Assembly (NCBI RefSeq): GCF_900184815.1
Contig: NZ_FXXQ01000001.1
Coordinates: forward strand, 124,001-188,000
Direction: 5' to 3'
Length of the DNA stretch: 64,000 nucleotides
DNA from: Boseongicola aestuarii
GTDB taxonomy: Bacteria > Pseudomonadota > Alphaproteobacteria > Rhodobacterales > Rhodobacteraceae
Below the pieces are notes generated by a model. That model searched no databases, was not told the DNA's origin, and was given only the letters and a program-made list of their open reading frames with translations. The position numbers were made by a program, and so were the translations under genes. Below are positions 8,977-17,964 of the stretch, piece after piece. Every line of letters starts with the position of its first letter. Within the stretch, counting starts at the first letter, position 1.

Positions 8977-10506
8977 TTAGGGAAGTCCAAATCGCGGCGC
9001 AAGATACTCCAAAACAAATAGCCCGAACCCGTTTTCCGGGTTTTTGAAGACTTCGGGCTTAATGAATACATAGCCATCCGACAGTAATTTTGAACCCAGT
9101 TCGGCAACTAAGAAATCCTCTGGATATGATGTGGGATGCGGAAGCGGAACGAGAGAGATTTTTTTACTCCTGAATGAATGAGCGAAATCCCATTTGTTGT
9201 GACCAATTATCGCCGATTTCTGGGGCAACCGAGCAATAATGGGGTCAGCTTTTCCAAGAAAGTCTACTATATGATGTCTAGGCGCATGGTAACCCACACC
9301 TAGCCAGAAAAGTCCTATTGAGCCTTCAGTTGGGTCCACTTTTCTTGACGCGCTAACAACTACTTTAATTTGTTGCAGATCAAACCGGTCACTGTGATTA
9401 TGATCGCTGACATCCAAGGTGTATTGTCCAACCGCGATGGCAAATGATGTTACCAGCAGTGGGGTCACAAACCCCCTTGATGCCGTGAACTGAATTCTTA
9501 GTTGATCTAGCCTTTCGATTGCCAGAATCGCAATAATTGGGAAATAAATCAGAAAGAAGCGACCGTCGGAGTATATGTCACCCCCGACGTAAATGACATA
9601 GGCAGTGTGCAGCAGCGCGGATAACACTAGTAAACGTCTAATCCCATTTTTCGGGAGCGTTACAGCGACAAATGCCAAGAGGATCGGTGTAATGCCCGCG
9701 TTGGGAACAGATAGAATGTAGTTAATTCCGTTCGCAAGCCTTTCACTCAGTTCACCAATCTTCAAATAGTAAGTATTTGGCCAGATATCGCCGTAATACA
9801 CCTGCATACCTACCAAATAGGTAATCGGAATAAAAAGTAGCACAAATAGGATAATGTATGTGCTGAAAAGGCGATGCCGCCCTTCCGTTAACAGCCAAAC
9901 GATCACATAAATGGCGATGGTTGGAGCGCTATCGACTCTAGCGATGAATGAAAGTGAAGTTAGGACCAGCGCCGAAGTGGGAACCGTAAGATAACCGCGC
10001 CGGTCGGATGCTCTGACCGACAGCACCGCCGCAAGCGTCAGCAAGAGCATTTGTGGAATATGTTCCCATCCGGATGTGCCGTAGAACTGTATCGCTGGGC
10101 TGAGTGAGATAAACACAACGCCCGTTAGTCTCAGTATTGCGGTTTGCAAGACGGATGATGCCAGGGATATGGTTATTGCCGTAAAAGCACTGCTCAGGCC
10201 GATCAACGCCGGCATCACGCACCACTCCGGCAAAACATACAAGGAACTTAGTATAATTGGCCAAAATAGGCTCGTATTTGCTGCTATAGCCTCCTCGGCA
10301 TTATAGTAAGGAAAACCTGTTTCGTAAAAATTTCTCGCGACGCGCTGCGTGATCATATGGTCATCTAGAGTATGCCAATAGATATCGCCGTCGACGGCTA
10401 CATGGGCGAAAACGCCAAATGCCAATATGAGAATGAAGGCCAGAAGTACCGTAAATGCAAACATTCTCCGGGCGGAAAATCCATTCAAATTATCTTGCTT
10501 AGACAT
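8977..10506 (-). CDS. polytopic membrane protein, probable GT-C-type glycosyltransferase
   Basis: About 509 residues from the ATG at 10506 (MSKQDN); the frame is open to 10593. One N-terminal helix is followed by an extracytoplasmic loop with a paired acidic motif (THTLDDHMITQR-like region, Asp 48-49), then about ten more helices and a soluble C-terminal domain. A first-loop acidic pair plus many helices is the layout of GT-C transferases that use polyprenyl-phosphate sugars, and the DDHMI...N-x-S/T-x-x-W run recalls mycobacterial AftB-like proteins. Donor and acceptor are unknown. It lies 46 bases upstream of the PAP2 gene on the same strand, so the two are probably co-transcribed. Confidence 0.6.
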   Translation of the reverse strand: MSKQDNLNGFSARRMFAFTVLLAFILILAFGVFAHVAVDGDIYWHTLDDHMITQRVARNFYETGFPYYNAEEAIAANTSLFWPIILSSLYVLPEWCVMPALIGLSSAFTAITISLASSVLQTAILRLTGVVFISLSPAIQFYGTSGWEHIPQMLLLTLAAVLSVRASDRRGYLTVPTSALVLTSLSFIARVDSAPTIAIYVIVWLLTEGRHRLFSTYIILFVLLFIPITYLVGMQVYYGDIWPNTYYLKIGELSERLANGINYILSVPNAGITPILLAFVAVTLPKNGIRRLLVLSALLHTAYVIYVGGDIYSDGRFFLIYFPIIAILAIERLDQLRIQFTASRGFVTPLLVTSFAIAVGQYTLDVSDHNHSDRFDLQQIKVVVSASRKVDPTEGSIGLFWLGVGYHAPRHHIVDFLGKADPIIARLPQKSAIIGHNKWDFAHSFRSKKISLVPLPHPTSYPEDFLVAELGSKLLSDGYVFIKPEVFKNPENGFGLFVLEYLAPRFGLP

Positions 10507-10657
10507 ACGGGGAAATCCGTTTGGTGTCATCAGTTTGAGGCCAACGAGCTCTTCTTCTACCGAGACTTTCAATAAGGGCGTTTGGAGGCTCAAAACAGGT
10601 GAATCTTTGCAACACTACAACTGTATGCCTACGCAGGTAATCGATACGACGCTCTGA

Positions 10658-10674
10658 CTTTCAATGTTTGAAAG
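10658..10674. repeat. perfect 7-bp inverted repeat
   Basis: CTTTCAA and TTGAAAG are separated by TGT in the divergent gap between the GT-C-like gene and the hydroxylase gene. It may be an operator or a small hairpin. The rest of the gap (10507-10834) is AT-rich with no gene visible. Confidence 0.4.
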
Positions 10675-10834
10675 AAGATCCGCAGATTCATCGTTTTTGC
10701 CCTTGTCGGCCGAGGATTTGTAAGTAGGCAAATTTTTGGTATGAAATGGAAAGAAAATTGTATCGTGCTTGACCGGTCTCTCAAGTTGCCAAAATTTTCG
10801 AGAGTATGAATAAAGATATTACCGCGAGTATCCA

Positions 10835-11893
10835 ATGATATTAGACAGCATCCAAAACGGGTTTATCGAACAATTCGTTGCTCCTTTCTTGCCCTCCAAG
10901 AGCCTTTTTTACCTCTACCTTGGTTCCGCACTTCTAATCTCGACCCTTACATATATTTGGTTTTCGTATCGCGAGGAGGCAAATCGCCCTGACGGCATTT
11001 CGAAAGGTCTTTGGGGATATATTTTTGACAAAGATGTCTGGCTCCATAGATCAGCTCGCCAAGATTACATTTTCTTTGTTGTCAATGCACTGATCTACCA
11101 TGGGATATTGGCTCATTTTTTGATTTCAGGTCATGTTGCATTCGGCGCAATCGATAATGGGCTTGTTTTCTTTTTCGGCGTTCGAACCCAACCATTCTTT
11201 GAGCCATCACTTGCAACCACGATTGCGTACACAACTGCGGTAATTCTCGCCGTGGATTTCGCAATCTACTTGACACACTACATCCAGCACAAATTCCCTC
11301 CATTGTGGCATTTTCATTCTGTGCATCACTCGGCGGAAGTTCTTAATGTGATCACAGTATTCCGCCAGCATCCGGTCGACTTGTTTTTTACAGGCACGTT
11401 TATCGTAGTGCTGTCGCAATTAGCTTTTGCAGGATTTACCTATATGACAATGGTAAAGCCAACCGAAATCCTAATTCTTAATGTGAACGTTGTTCTCTTC
11501 GGATTCTTCCTGTTTGGTTATAATCTGCGACACTCACATATATGGTTAGCCTACCCGGCGATTGTGTCGCATATTCTTATTAGTCCTGCCCAGCATCAAA
11601 CTCACCATTCAGTCGATCCAAAGCATTTCGATCGCAATTTTGGTTTCATTTTTGCTTTCTGGGACTGGCTATTTGGAACGCTTTACGTGCCGCGCGGCTT
11701 TGAAAAGCTGGAATTCGGCATTTGCAGAGAAGAACCCAATCCGTATGAAACTCTTAGCGAGATTTACATTTTGCCCTTTAAGCGCGCATGGGTTGAATTG
11801 AATTCGAGTGAGGTTAGGATACGTTCGGTCGTCGCAATTGCAGCGTCAGCGATAGTCGGGATTTGCTTGGTGTTATTTGCCTTCGCCAACTGA
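10835..11893 (+). CDS. sterol desaturase / fatty acid hydroxylase family protein
   Basis: 352 residues with four to six membrane helices. The di-iron His boxes of the family are present: HYIQH at 148-152, HSVHH at 161-165 and HQTHH at 254-258, followed by the characteristic FWDWLFGTLY block. Members are membrane-bound, O2-dependent hydroxylases or desaturases acting on sterols, fatty acids, carotenoids or ornithine lipids; the substrate here is not predictable. No clear ribosome site precedes the ATG. It is transcribed away from the GT-C-like gene and is AT-rich like the surrounding genes. Confidence 0.85.
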   Translation: MILDSIQNGFIEQFVAPFLPSKSLFYLYLGSALLISTLTYIWFSYREEANRPDGISKGLWGYIFDKDVWLHRSARQDYIFFVVNALIYHGILAHFLISGHVAFGAIDNGLVFFFGVRTQPFFEPSLATTIAYTTAVILAVDFAIYLTHYIQHKFPPLWHFHSVHHSAEVLNVITVFRQHPVDLFFTGTFIVVLSQLAFAGFTYMTMVKPTEILILNVNVVLFGFFLFGYNLRHSHIWLAYPAIVSHILISPAQHQTHHSVDPKHFDRNFGFIFAFWDWLFGTLYVPRGFEKLEFGICREEPNPYETLSEIYILPFKRAWVELNSSEVRIRSVVAIAASAIVGICLVLFAFAN

Positions 11894-11910
11894 CCTGCCT
11901 CCCTGAAAGC

Positions 11911-11925
11911 CCCGCTTTAGGCGGG
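11911..11925 (+). terminator. weak hairpin after the hydroxylase gene
   Basis: CCCGC-TTTAG-GCGGG lies 17 bases after the stop codon. There is no T-run, so termination is uncertain. Confidence 0.3.
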
Positions 11926-11944
11926 ATACTGTTCTCCGACGAAG

Positions 11945-12108
11945 TAGATAGATTATGAAGGAGGCTTCTGCGAAGATCTCGACGAAACCGTTATCCGTGG
12001 GTTTTTCGGCACAATGTACTGCCATTCGGTTCTTCGGTGTTTTGGGAGCTTTAGCGTCGCGTTCGATGTCAACTCGCGACCATTGTCGCTGGCCGCTTCG
12101 TCAGGATA
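11945..12108 (-). pseudogene. remnant of an IS3-family transposase (orfB, DDE region)
   Basis: Reading the minus strand from about 12108 gives SDNGRELTSNATLK, then EWQYIVPKNPR; after a one-base frame change near 12000 it continues as NGFVEIF. This matches the catalytic region of IS3-type orfB transposases (DNG-E-TS, EW-YI-PGKP, NGF-ES-F). Nothing N- or C-terminal to it remains recognisable, so this is an internal fragment of about 55 codons with a frameshift. It shows past transposition in this AT-rich region. The rest of 11926-12579 holds no gene I can support; the plus-strand frame from 11955 runs antisense through the remnant and is not called. Confidence 0.7.
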
Positions 12109-12550
12109 GCAGTGCAGCAAAGCGGTGCAAAAAAGAAACATGTCCCAATGAAAAGCTGATTGATTGCCTGCGCGATGCCCTTAATCTGGTTGCGCCGTCA
12201 CAAATCAGCTTCAACCAAAAACCCCCAGATTTCAGCCTCGCTGGCAAGCCGTCAGCGGAATATGCTAACCGGTCAGAGATGGTCCAGAAATTTAAGGCCA
12301 GACAGGTCAAGGGAGGCCAAAACCTGAATTAAACTACCTAATCTGGCCCGCTCAATTGGGAGCATGACAACATCATCAGTCTTCTAGCCAGTCATCTGTT
12401 ACTTGACCATCAATATCATGTAATTACCTGTAAAATCTTGCGTGCAATTGTCCGTCTTTTTGTTGAGCGGACTCTACACAAAAATGGAGGAGTTTTAGAG
12501 CCGCGGGTCGCTAGCAGTTCCGAGAATTTTAATTGATTAAGCATAATATC

Positions 12551-12571
12551 GCTAGAGCATTTAACTCTAGC
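12551..12571 (-). terminator. hairpin just after the polytopic protein gene
   Basis: GCTAGAG and CTCTAGC form a perfect 7-bp stem around a 7-base loop, 9 bases after the stop of the minus-strand gene that ends at 12580. The following bases are AT-rich but not a clean T-run, so it is a candidate terminator. Confidence 0.45.
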
Positions 12572-12579
12572 AAATCTAT

Positions 12580-14193
12580 TCAGTTGCAGGGTACGTCCAT
12601 ATTTGAGCGTCGCACAGAGAGTATGAAGAACGTGGACTCCCTACAGGTGCGGAATTCTTGCGCGATAATTGCAGTTGCCTCTGGAGACAAGTGATCTGGA
12701 GCCGTGTAGTATCTTACGGACATAATGATATCCACTTCTGAGACGTCCAGAAGGCTTGTCGATCTCTGAAGCGGCCAAACAGGGAAGCTAGGCACCGGTC
12801 TCGATGTCATGGGAACCGTAAAATCAAATGTGCTTCCCCGAGTGATTATGCCATAGTTCGAAACGTCGGATATCTGGTTGAGAAGGTGGACACCGTCAGC
12901 CAGCACTACATAAGGATCTCTGGCTCGAATTTGCCCTCCGGATTTCAGTCTTTTCGCAGCCTCAGAAACGGCGGTCTCCAACCGCACCTCGAATACGACA
13001 TGTGACGGAAGCTCCGAGGGCGTTGCGGGCTCTAAAACAACGTAGTTCGCAAGAGGCCCTTCTGTAATCAGTTGGCTCAATTTCGCTTCATTCATGCGTA
13101 GCCACGTCTTTCCGGAGTGGTATGCCGCCGGCAGGATCAATACCGCACCCATCACGGTAGCAGAAAAATATCCAAGTGACCTATGGGTTTGGTTCTTGAG
13201 ACGATCGGATAGAATGGTCAAAAGAAGGATGATCATCGGAAGCATCATGAGGTCGGGTCGCCCATTCATACTGAGTGTCGCTGCGCCGAAGGCAGCCGCA
13301 CACAGAAATATGGATGCGAAGAACGATGCAGTCCGCATTGTTTTGCCTTTGGCAAACAACCAGAGGAAATAGCCAAGAACAACTAAGTATCCAGCGTGTG
13401 CGATTAACGTCAGCAGCGTGTGTTGCATGCGGCCGTGCAACCCGCCAGCTCGCTCGATTTGCCCCATAAGCATGATTTCGTTGAGAGAACCTCTAAAGCG
13501 AACTGCCCATGGGTCGAGAAACACTAGTGCTAAGACGAAGCCGAGCACAATCAGTGCGGCCGCACGAAGGTCCTTCCGAATGGCACACGCGGCCACCGCG
13601 AAGGGTGCAACAACAAGAAATGTGGGTTTCGTGAGAGCCAGAATTAGCAGTGTCATACCGACAATCAAACTCGATAGAATATCCAGAGATGCGTATTCTG
13701 ATCTTGAATTGATTGCGAAGATCGAGACTGCAATTATCACTATCATCGCGAAGTGATTGTAAACAAAGCTATGGTTCGTATAGGGAAGATAGCCGTCCTC
13801 GATACTGATCGGGCCCAGAATTATCGTCGCCGATATCGCGAGAAGAAGCCAAAAGCTCGTGCAGGACAAGCGCTTCACGCTGAGAAGTGCGAGTAGGGCG
13901 GCCGCTTCCGAGAAAATTAATGCAAAGGCGAAGTCGACAGATTTCATCGAAACGCCGAAAAGTTGAAAAGCAAGTGTCAGATTTGCTTCGGTAAACCCGC
14001 CGTAAAAATGCCAATAGTCCAAGACGGGCGATAATCCGTTGACACCTCTCCATCCAAGATTTGCGAGAAACGTCGTATCGATCATATACGCGGTATCTAT
14101 CGAAATGGGGCTTGCGACCCGAAACAACAAGAAGAAGCCAACAATTGCGGCTGAAAAGATAAAAGAGATACGTGAAGTCATCGCATCGGCCAT
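12580..14193 (-). CDS. polytopic membrane protein of unknown function, GT-C-like
   Basis: 537 residues with about ten to eleven hydrophobic helices and a soluble C-terminal domain of about 160 residues. The first predicted outer loop carries ISIDTAYMIDTTF and then DYWHFYGGF; acidic residues in this loop are typical of GT-C glycosyltransferases, but no signature is decisive. I do not recognise the family. The ATG codons at 14193 and 14181 are both possible starts. It lies between the transposase remnant and tRNA-Asn and is transcribed alone. AT-rich codon use resembles the PAP2 and GT-C-like genes, so a shared role in cell-envelope glycolipid or polysaccharide synthesis is possible. Confidence 0.6.
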   Translation of the reverse strand: MADAMTSRISFIFSAAIVGFFLLFRVASPISIDTAYMIDTTFLANLGWRGVNGLSPVLDYWHFYGGFTEANLTLAFQLFGVSMKSVDFAFALIFSEAAALLALLSVKRLSCTSFWLLLAISATIILGPISIEDGYLPYTNHSFVYNHFAMIVIIAVSIFAINSRSEYASLDILSSLIVGMTLLILALTKPTFLVVAPFAVAACAIRKDLRAAALIVLGFVLALVFLDPWAVRFRGSLNEIMLMGQIERAGGLHGRMQHTLLTLIAHAGYLVVLGYFLWLFAKGKTMRTASFFASIFLCAAAFGAATLSMNGRPDLMMLPMIILLLTILSDRLKNQTHRSLGYFSATVMGAVLILPAAYHSGKTWLRMNEAKLSQLITEGPLANYVVLEPATPSELPSHVVFEVRLETAVSEAAKRLKSGGQIRARDPYVVLADGVHLLNQISDVSNYGIITRGSTFDFTVPMTSRPVPSFPVWPLQRSTSLLDVSEVDIIMSVRYYTAPDHLSPEATAIIAQEFRTCRESTFFILSVRRSNMDVPCN

Positions 14194-14272
14194 AGTTCCC
14201 GGCGGTATGTGCCTAATATGCGTCCAAAGAAAATTGGGCTCAGCATTCTAGATGCCAAGCCCTTGAATTCTT

Positions 14273-14347
14273 TGGCTCCGGCGGTAGGGATCGAACCTAC
14301 GACCAATTGATTAACAGTCAACTGCTCTACCGCTGAGCTACGCCGGA
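14273..14347 (-). tRNA. tRNA-Asn (anticodon GTT)
   Basis: The minus strand folds as a complete cloverleaf: acceptor TCCGGCG/CGCCGGA, D arm GCTCAGCGGTAGAGC, anticodon loop CTGTTAA with GTT, T arm with GGTTCGATCCC, discriminator G and an encoded CCA. It lies at the boundary between the AT-rich region and the GC-rich core; tRNA genes often mark such boundaries, but I found no repeated tRNA end nearby. Confidence 0.97.
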
Positions 14348-14425
14348 ACACTGGCGCGATATAGCAATGCAATTCGTGCGCGTCCAGTGGGTGAATGGCA
14401 GAAACTTCAATGGGCTCCTTCGAAG

Positions 14426-15346
14426 CTATATCAGCCGAAATACCGCGTTCTGGTGGATGTGCGGTATCGCCTCAATCAGCGAACGCTCCCAAAGGTCAAT
14501 CAAGTGGGCTAGGACATTGCGTGCGGCTGCGGGGCGAACGGTTTCCGGAATGTCTGAATACACCCGCGATACGATCTGCTGGGCGGTCAGGCCTGTCTCC
14601 GCGAGGGCGTCCAGTATCTGAGCTTCCCGCGCAAGTCTGTGTTCGACAAGCCATTCAAGGCGCCCGCGCGGTGCGGGCAACGGCGCTCCGTGTCCGGTTA
14701 GGCAACGCGAGGGATTGCGCCTAATGACCTTGTGACAGCTAGCCAGAAAATCACCGATATGCCCGTCGGGAGGAGAGACAATCGAGGAAGACCAATCCAT
14801 CACGTGATCACCCGAGAACAAAGTCTCGCCGAACTGAAAACCAAGATGACCTGCGAAGTGCCCGGGCAAGTGAAGCACTTCGATGCTCCAGTCCGCGCCG
14901 TCTATGAGGTCACCGTCCCGGACAAGTTGGTCCGGTGAAAATCCGGCATCCAGACCTTCTCCGCCGCCAAGGTCACCGGCTTCTGCCAAATGCTGCATTA
15001 CTTTCCGTCGGCCTTCGTCCGGCAATCCAAATCCGACAACCGGCGCCCCTGTCTTGTTCGAAAGCGCCGCGGCGCCGGCGCTGTGGTCCGCGTGTGCGTG
15101 GGTGACAAGAATGTGGGAAACCTCGCGGGCTCCAATGGCCTTCATCAAGGCTGCAAGATGACTTGCATCAGCTGGGCCAGGGTCGACGACTGCGACGGAT
15201 TTGTTGCCAACAATATAGCTGTTCGTGCCCCAATGGGTCATCGCACCTGGATTTGGAGCCAAAATGACTTGAACGCCCGCTGCCACATAAACCGGAATTC
15301 CAACATCGGGACGGCTCATCGGCACTTTCGCTTCATTGCTATGCAT
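14426..15346 (-). CDS. MBL-fold metallo-hydrolase, LACTB2-like
   Basis: About 306 residues from the ATG at 15346; an alternative start lies at 15319 (MSRPDVG). The zinc-binding motif THAHADHSAG is present with further His ligands in LPGHFAGH and GDHVMDW, and a small C-terminal helical domain (HRLAREAQILDAL) as in LACTB2-type proteins. Family members include hydrolases and RNA endonucleases; substrate is not clear. The frame is open further upstream, but that region is the start of the divergent kinase gene. The two genes are separated by only 15 bases between starts. Confidence 0.8.
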   Translation of the reverse strand: MHSNEAKVPMSRPDVGIPVYVAAGVQVILAPNPGAMTHWGTNSYIVGNKSVAVVDPGPADASHLAALMKAIGAREVSHILVTHAHADHSAGAAALSNKTGAPVVGFGLPDEGRRKVMQHLAEAGDLGGGEGLDAGFSPDQLVRDGDLIDGADWSIEVLHLPGHFAGHLGFQFGETLFSGDHVMDWSSSIVSPPDGHIGDFLASCHKVIRRNPSRCLTGHGAPLPAPRGRLEWLVEHRLAREAQILDALAETGLTAQQIVSRVYSDIPETVRPAAARNVLAHLIDLWERSLIEAIPHIHQNAVFRLI

Positions 15347-15361
15347 GCTTAGGCTTTCAGA

Positions 15362-16675
15362 ATGATTGGAACGTTTCTCAAGCGGTTTATGCCGCGCTCG
15401 CTGTTCGGACGCGCGACGTTGATTTTGCTGGTGCCAGTGGGGACCATCCTGCTGGTCATGTCTATCGTCTTTATTCAGCGACTCTACGAGAACGTCACAC
15501 GGCAAATGACCGAAAGCGTCGCAAACGAGATTACTCTTTTGCTGTCGCAAGCAAACGAGGCCGCCACACCCGACGAAGCGATATCCGCCGCGCGTGCGAT
15601 TGCGGTTCCACTTGCTCTGAGCGTGTCTTTCCTTGACGAGGAATTAGTGGATCAAAGGGCCAGCTTCGATCTGTCGGGGCGCGTTGTGGTCGCGACGCTG
15701 CGCGCGCGAAACGAAGATGTTGGTGCGATCGACTTTTTGTCTCAAGAGGGCTCGGCGCTGGTCGCGCTGACGTCGATCCATGGCGCTCTTTTGCTGGAGG
15801 TTCCGCGCACGAGGGTGTCTGCACGAAACCCGCATCAGTTCCTCGTTTTGATCGGCATTACATCGATGTTGATGATTTTCATCGCGCTTTTGTATTTGCG
15901 CGGCCAAGTCCGACCAATCAGACGACTTGCGGCTGCGGCCTCGGCTTTCGGGAAAGGGCGATCGGTACCTTACAGGCCTGCCGGTGCCGCAGAAGTTCGG
16001 CAGGCAGGGCAAGCCTTCATTCAGATGCGCGACAGGATAGAACGTCAGATTGAACAGCGCACGCTGCTTGTGTCGGGCGTCAGCCATGACCTGCGCACGC
16101 CGCTCACGCGTATGCGCCTTGCGCTAGGCATGTATGATGGCCCCGAACGGGACGAAATGGTCCGAGACGTCGATGAAATGCAGGCGATGCTCGATGCTTT
16201 TCTGGATTTCGCACGCAGCGAGTCGCTTGGGGAGCCCGAGCGCATCGATCCGACGCCTCTCATTCATGCGGCTGTTGAAAAAGCGGTTCGCGGTGGCGGG
16301 AACGTGGAAGTGGGAGTCATCGAGAAAACCGAACCAATCACGTTGCGCGCGCCCGCATTCGATCGCGCAATTGGAAACCTGATCGGAAATGCTGTGCGCT
16401 ATGGCAAGACCGCGCGTGTCGGTTTGAGTGCATCAGAGCACGCGGTTTCGGTGACCGTGGACGACGATGGTCCGGGAATCCCGCCTGAACTACGCGAAGC
16501 GGCGTTGAAGCCCTTTACGCGGCTTGACCAATCGCGCAATCAGGACGCCGGCTCGGGTGTCGGGTTGGGGTTGGCCATTGCCGGTGATATCGCGCGTCAG
16601 CATGGCGGCACCATTGAGTTATCTCAAAGTCCGGAACTTGGTGGTCTGCGCGCCGCAATCGTTTTGCCGCGTTAG
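15362..16675 (+). CDS. sensor histidine kinase, EnvZ-like
   Basis: 437 residues. Membrane helices at about 18-38 and 158-178 enclose a 120-residue periplasmic sensor. A HAMP linker follows, then the HisKA H-box GVSHDLRTPLTRMR with the phospho-acceptor His 242, the N-box NLIGNAVRYG, and the G-boxes DDGPGIPPE and GSGVGLGLAI. The order matches EnvZ-type kinases. No response-regulator gene lies on either side, so its partner is encoded elsewhere. There is no obvious ribosome site before the ATG at 15362. Confidence 0.88.
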   Translation: MIGTFLKRFMPRSLFGRATLILLVPVGTILLVMSIVFIQRLYENVTRQMTESVANEITLLLSQANEAATPDEAISAARAIAVPLALSVSFLDEELVDQRASFDLSGRVVVATLRARNEDVGAIDFLSQEGSALVALTSIHGALLLEVPRTRVSARNPHQFLVLIGITSMLMIFIALLYLRGQVRPIRRLAAAASAFGKGRSVPYRPAGAAEVRQAGQAFIQMRDRIERQIEQRTLLVSGVSHDLRTPLTRMRLALGMYDGPERDEMVRDVDEMQAMLDAFLDFARSESLGEPERIDPTPLIHAAVEKAVRGGGNVEVGVIEKTEPITLRAPAFDRAIGNLIGNAVRYGKTARVGLSASEHAVSVTVDDDGPGIPPELREAALKPFTRLDQSRNQDAGSGVGLGLAIAGDIARQHGGTIELSQSPELGGLRAAIVLPR

Positions 16676-16730
16676 TGTATTTCTGAAAAGCGCAAAGCCG
16701 GTCTTATCTCTACATAGCTGGTTTGGCGGA

Positions 16731-16807
16731 TGGTAGGCCCGGAGGGACTCGAACCCCCAACCAAAGCGTTATGAGCGCTCTGCTCTAACCAATTGAGCTA
16801 CAGGCCC
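16731..16807 (-). tRNA. tRNA with CAT anticodon (Met or Ile2)
   Basis: Minus-strand cloverleaf: acceptor GGGCCTG/CGGGCCT with G-U wobbles at both ends, D arm GCTCAATTGGTTAGAGC, anticodon stem AGCGC/GCGCT-type with loop CTCATAA, T arm GGGGGTTCGAGTCCCTC and encoded ACCA. The CAT anticodon means elongator Met or, if the C is modified to lysidine, isoleucine. The T-stem and acceptor resemble the Ile2 type, but I cannot decide. Confidence 0.9.
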
Positions 16808-16920
16808 GCCATCTGTGGCAATATCAGACGTCACGGCCCGGTCAAGAAGGCTTGGCAGGGCCGTGGACAGCTGCCTCGTGATCCGGTATCGCACCTCGAA
16901 CGTTGAAGGAAAAGATCGCA

Positions 16921-17964
16921 ATGACCAAGAACGGGCTGACCTATGCTGAAGCGGGTGTCGATATTGATGCCGGAAACACTTTGGTGGAGCGCATCAAGCC
17001 CGCGGCCAAGCGCACCGCGCGTGCGGGCACGATGTCAGGGCTGGGCGGCTTTGGAGCTTTATTTGATCTCAAAGCTGCCGGTTTCACCGATCCGGTCCTC
17101 GTCGCCGCAACAGACGGAGTGGGCACGAAACTGAAGATCGCGATTGATACCGGGATCGTGGACGGTGTCGGAATTGATCTGGTCGCGATGTGTGTGAACG
17201 ATCTGGTCTGTCAGGGGGCTGAACCTCTGTTCTTCCTTGATTATTTTGCGACCGGGAAACTGGACGTGGATCATGCCACGCGTGTCATCGAAGGTATCGC
17301 GTCGGGCTGCACGCGTGCAGGTTGCGCGTTGATCGGTGGTGAAACGGCGGAAATGCCCGGAATGTACTCAGGTGGCGACTTTGATCTGGCGGGCTTTGCC
17401 GTCGGTGCAATGGAGCGCGGGCATACGTTGCCTGCCGGTGTGGCGAAAGGCGATGTTCTTTTGGGCTTGGCCAGCGACGGCGTGCATTCCAATGGGTATT
17501 CGCTGGTGCGCCGTGTTGTCGAGCAAAGCGGACTGGGTTGGGACTCGCCAAGCCCATATTCCGATACCAGCCTAGGCGAAGATCTTCTGAGACCCACACG
17601 GATTTATGTCAAAGGCGCTGTTACAGCAATTGCCGAGGGTGGCGTGCTGCACGGACTTGCGCACATCACAGGGGGCGGTTTGACCGAGAACCTGCCGCGG
17701 ATGCTGCCTGAAGGTCTGGGCGCGGAAGTTGACTTATCCGCCTGGAATTTGCCTCCGGTCTTTCAATGGCTGGCCGGTCAGGGCGGTATTGCGATGCCTG
17801 AACTTTTAAAGACCTTCAACTGCGGGATCGGGATGGTCGCGGCCGTGCCGGAAGACAAGCTTGATGTCGCCACCTCAGCTTTCGCTCAGGATGGTCACGA
17901 CATGATGGTCATCGGGCGTGTCGTCGACGGCGAGGGCGTGACTTATCGGGGCGAACTGTCATGA
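16921..17964 (+). CDS. purM: phosphoribosylformylglycinamidine cyclo-ligase
   Basis: 347 residues, normal family length. It makes aminoimidazole ribotide from FGAM with ATP in purine synthesis. Family features seen: [14 protein letters not shown] at the N-terminus, [24 protein letters not shown], the [19 protein letters not shown] block and [10 protein letters not shown]. The ATG at 16921 is chosen because a GAAGGAAA ribosome site lies about 10 bases upstream; an earlier in-frame ATG at 16903 would sit on that site. It overlaps purN by 4 bases (ATGA), so the two are coupled. Confidence 0.97.
   Translation: MTKNGLTYAEAGVDIDAGNTLVERIKPAAKRTARAGTMSGLGGFGALFDLKAAGFTDPVLVAATDGVGTKLKIAIDTGIVDGVGIDLVAMCVNDLVCQGAEPLFFLDYFATGKLDVDHATRVIEGIASGCTRAGCALIGGETAEMPGMYSGGDFDLAGFAVGAMERGHTLPAGVAKGDVLLGLASDGVHSNGYSLVRRVVEQSGLGWDSPSPYSDTSLGEDLLRPTRIYVKGAVTAIAEGGVLHGLAHITGGGLTENLPRMLPEGLGAEVDLSAWNLPPVFQWLAGQGGIAMPELLKTFNCGIGMVAAVPEDKLDVATSAFAQDGHDMMVIGRVVDGEGVTYRGELS

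Noticed and set aside
11955-12332. Plus-strand 125-codon frame in the gap after the hydroxylase
   Set aside because: Its first part is antisense to the IS3 remnant and the rest matches nothing; no ribosome site.
14273-14347. tRNA-Asn as an attachment site of an integrated element
   Set aside because: No integrase gene and no repeated copy of the tRNA 3' end was found in the neighbouring AT-rich region.
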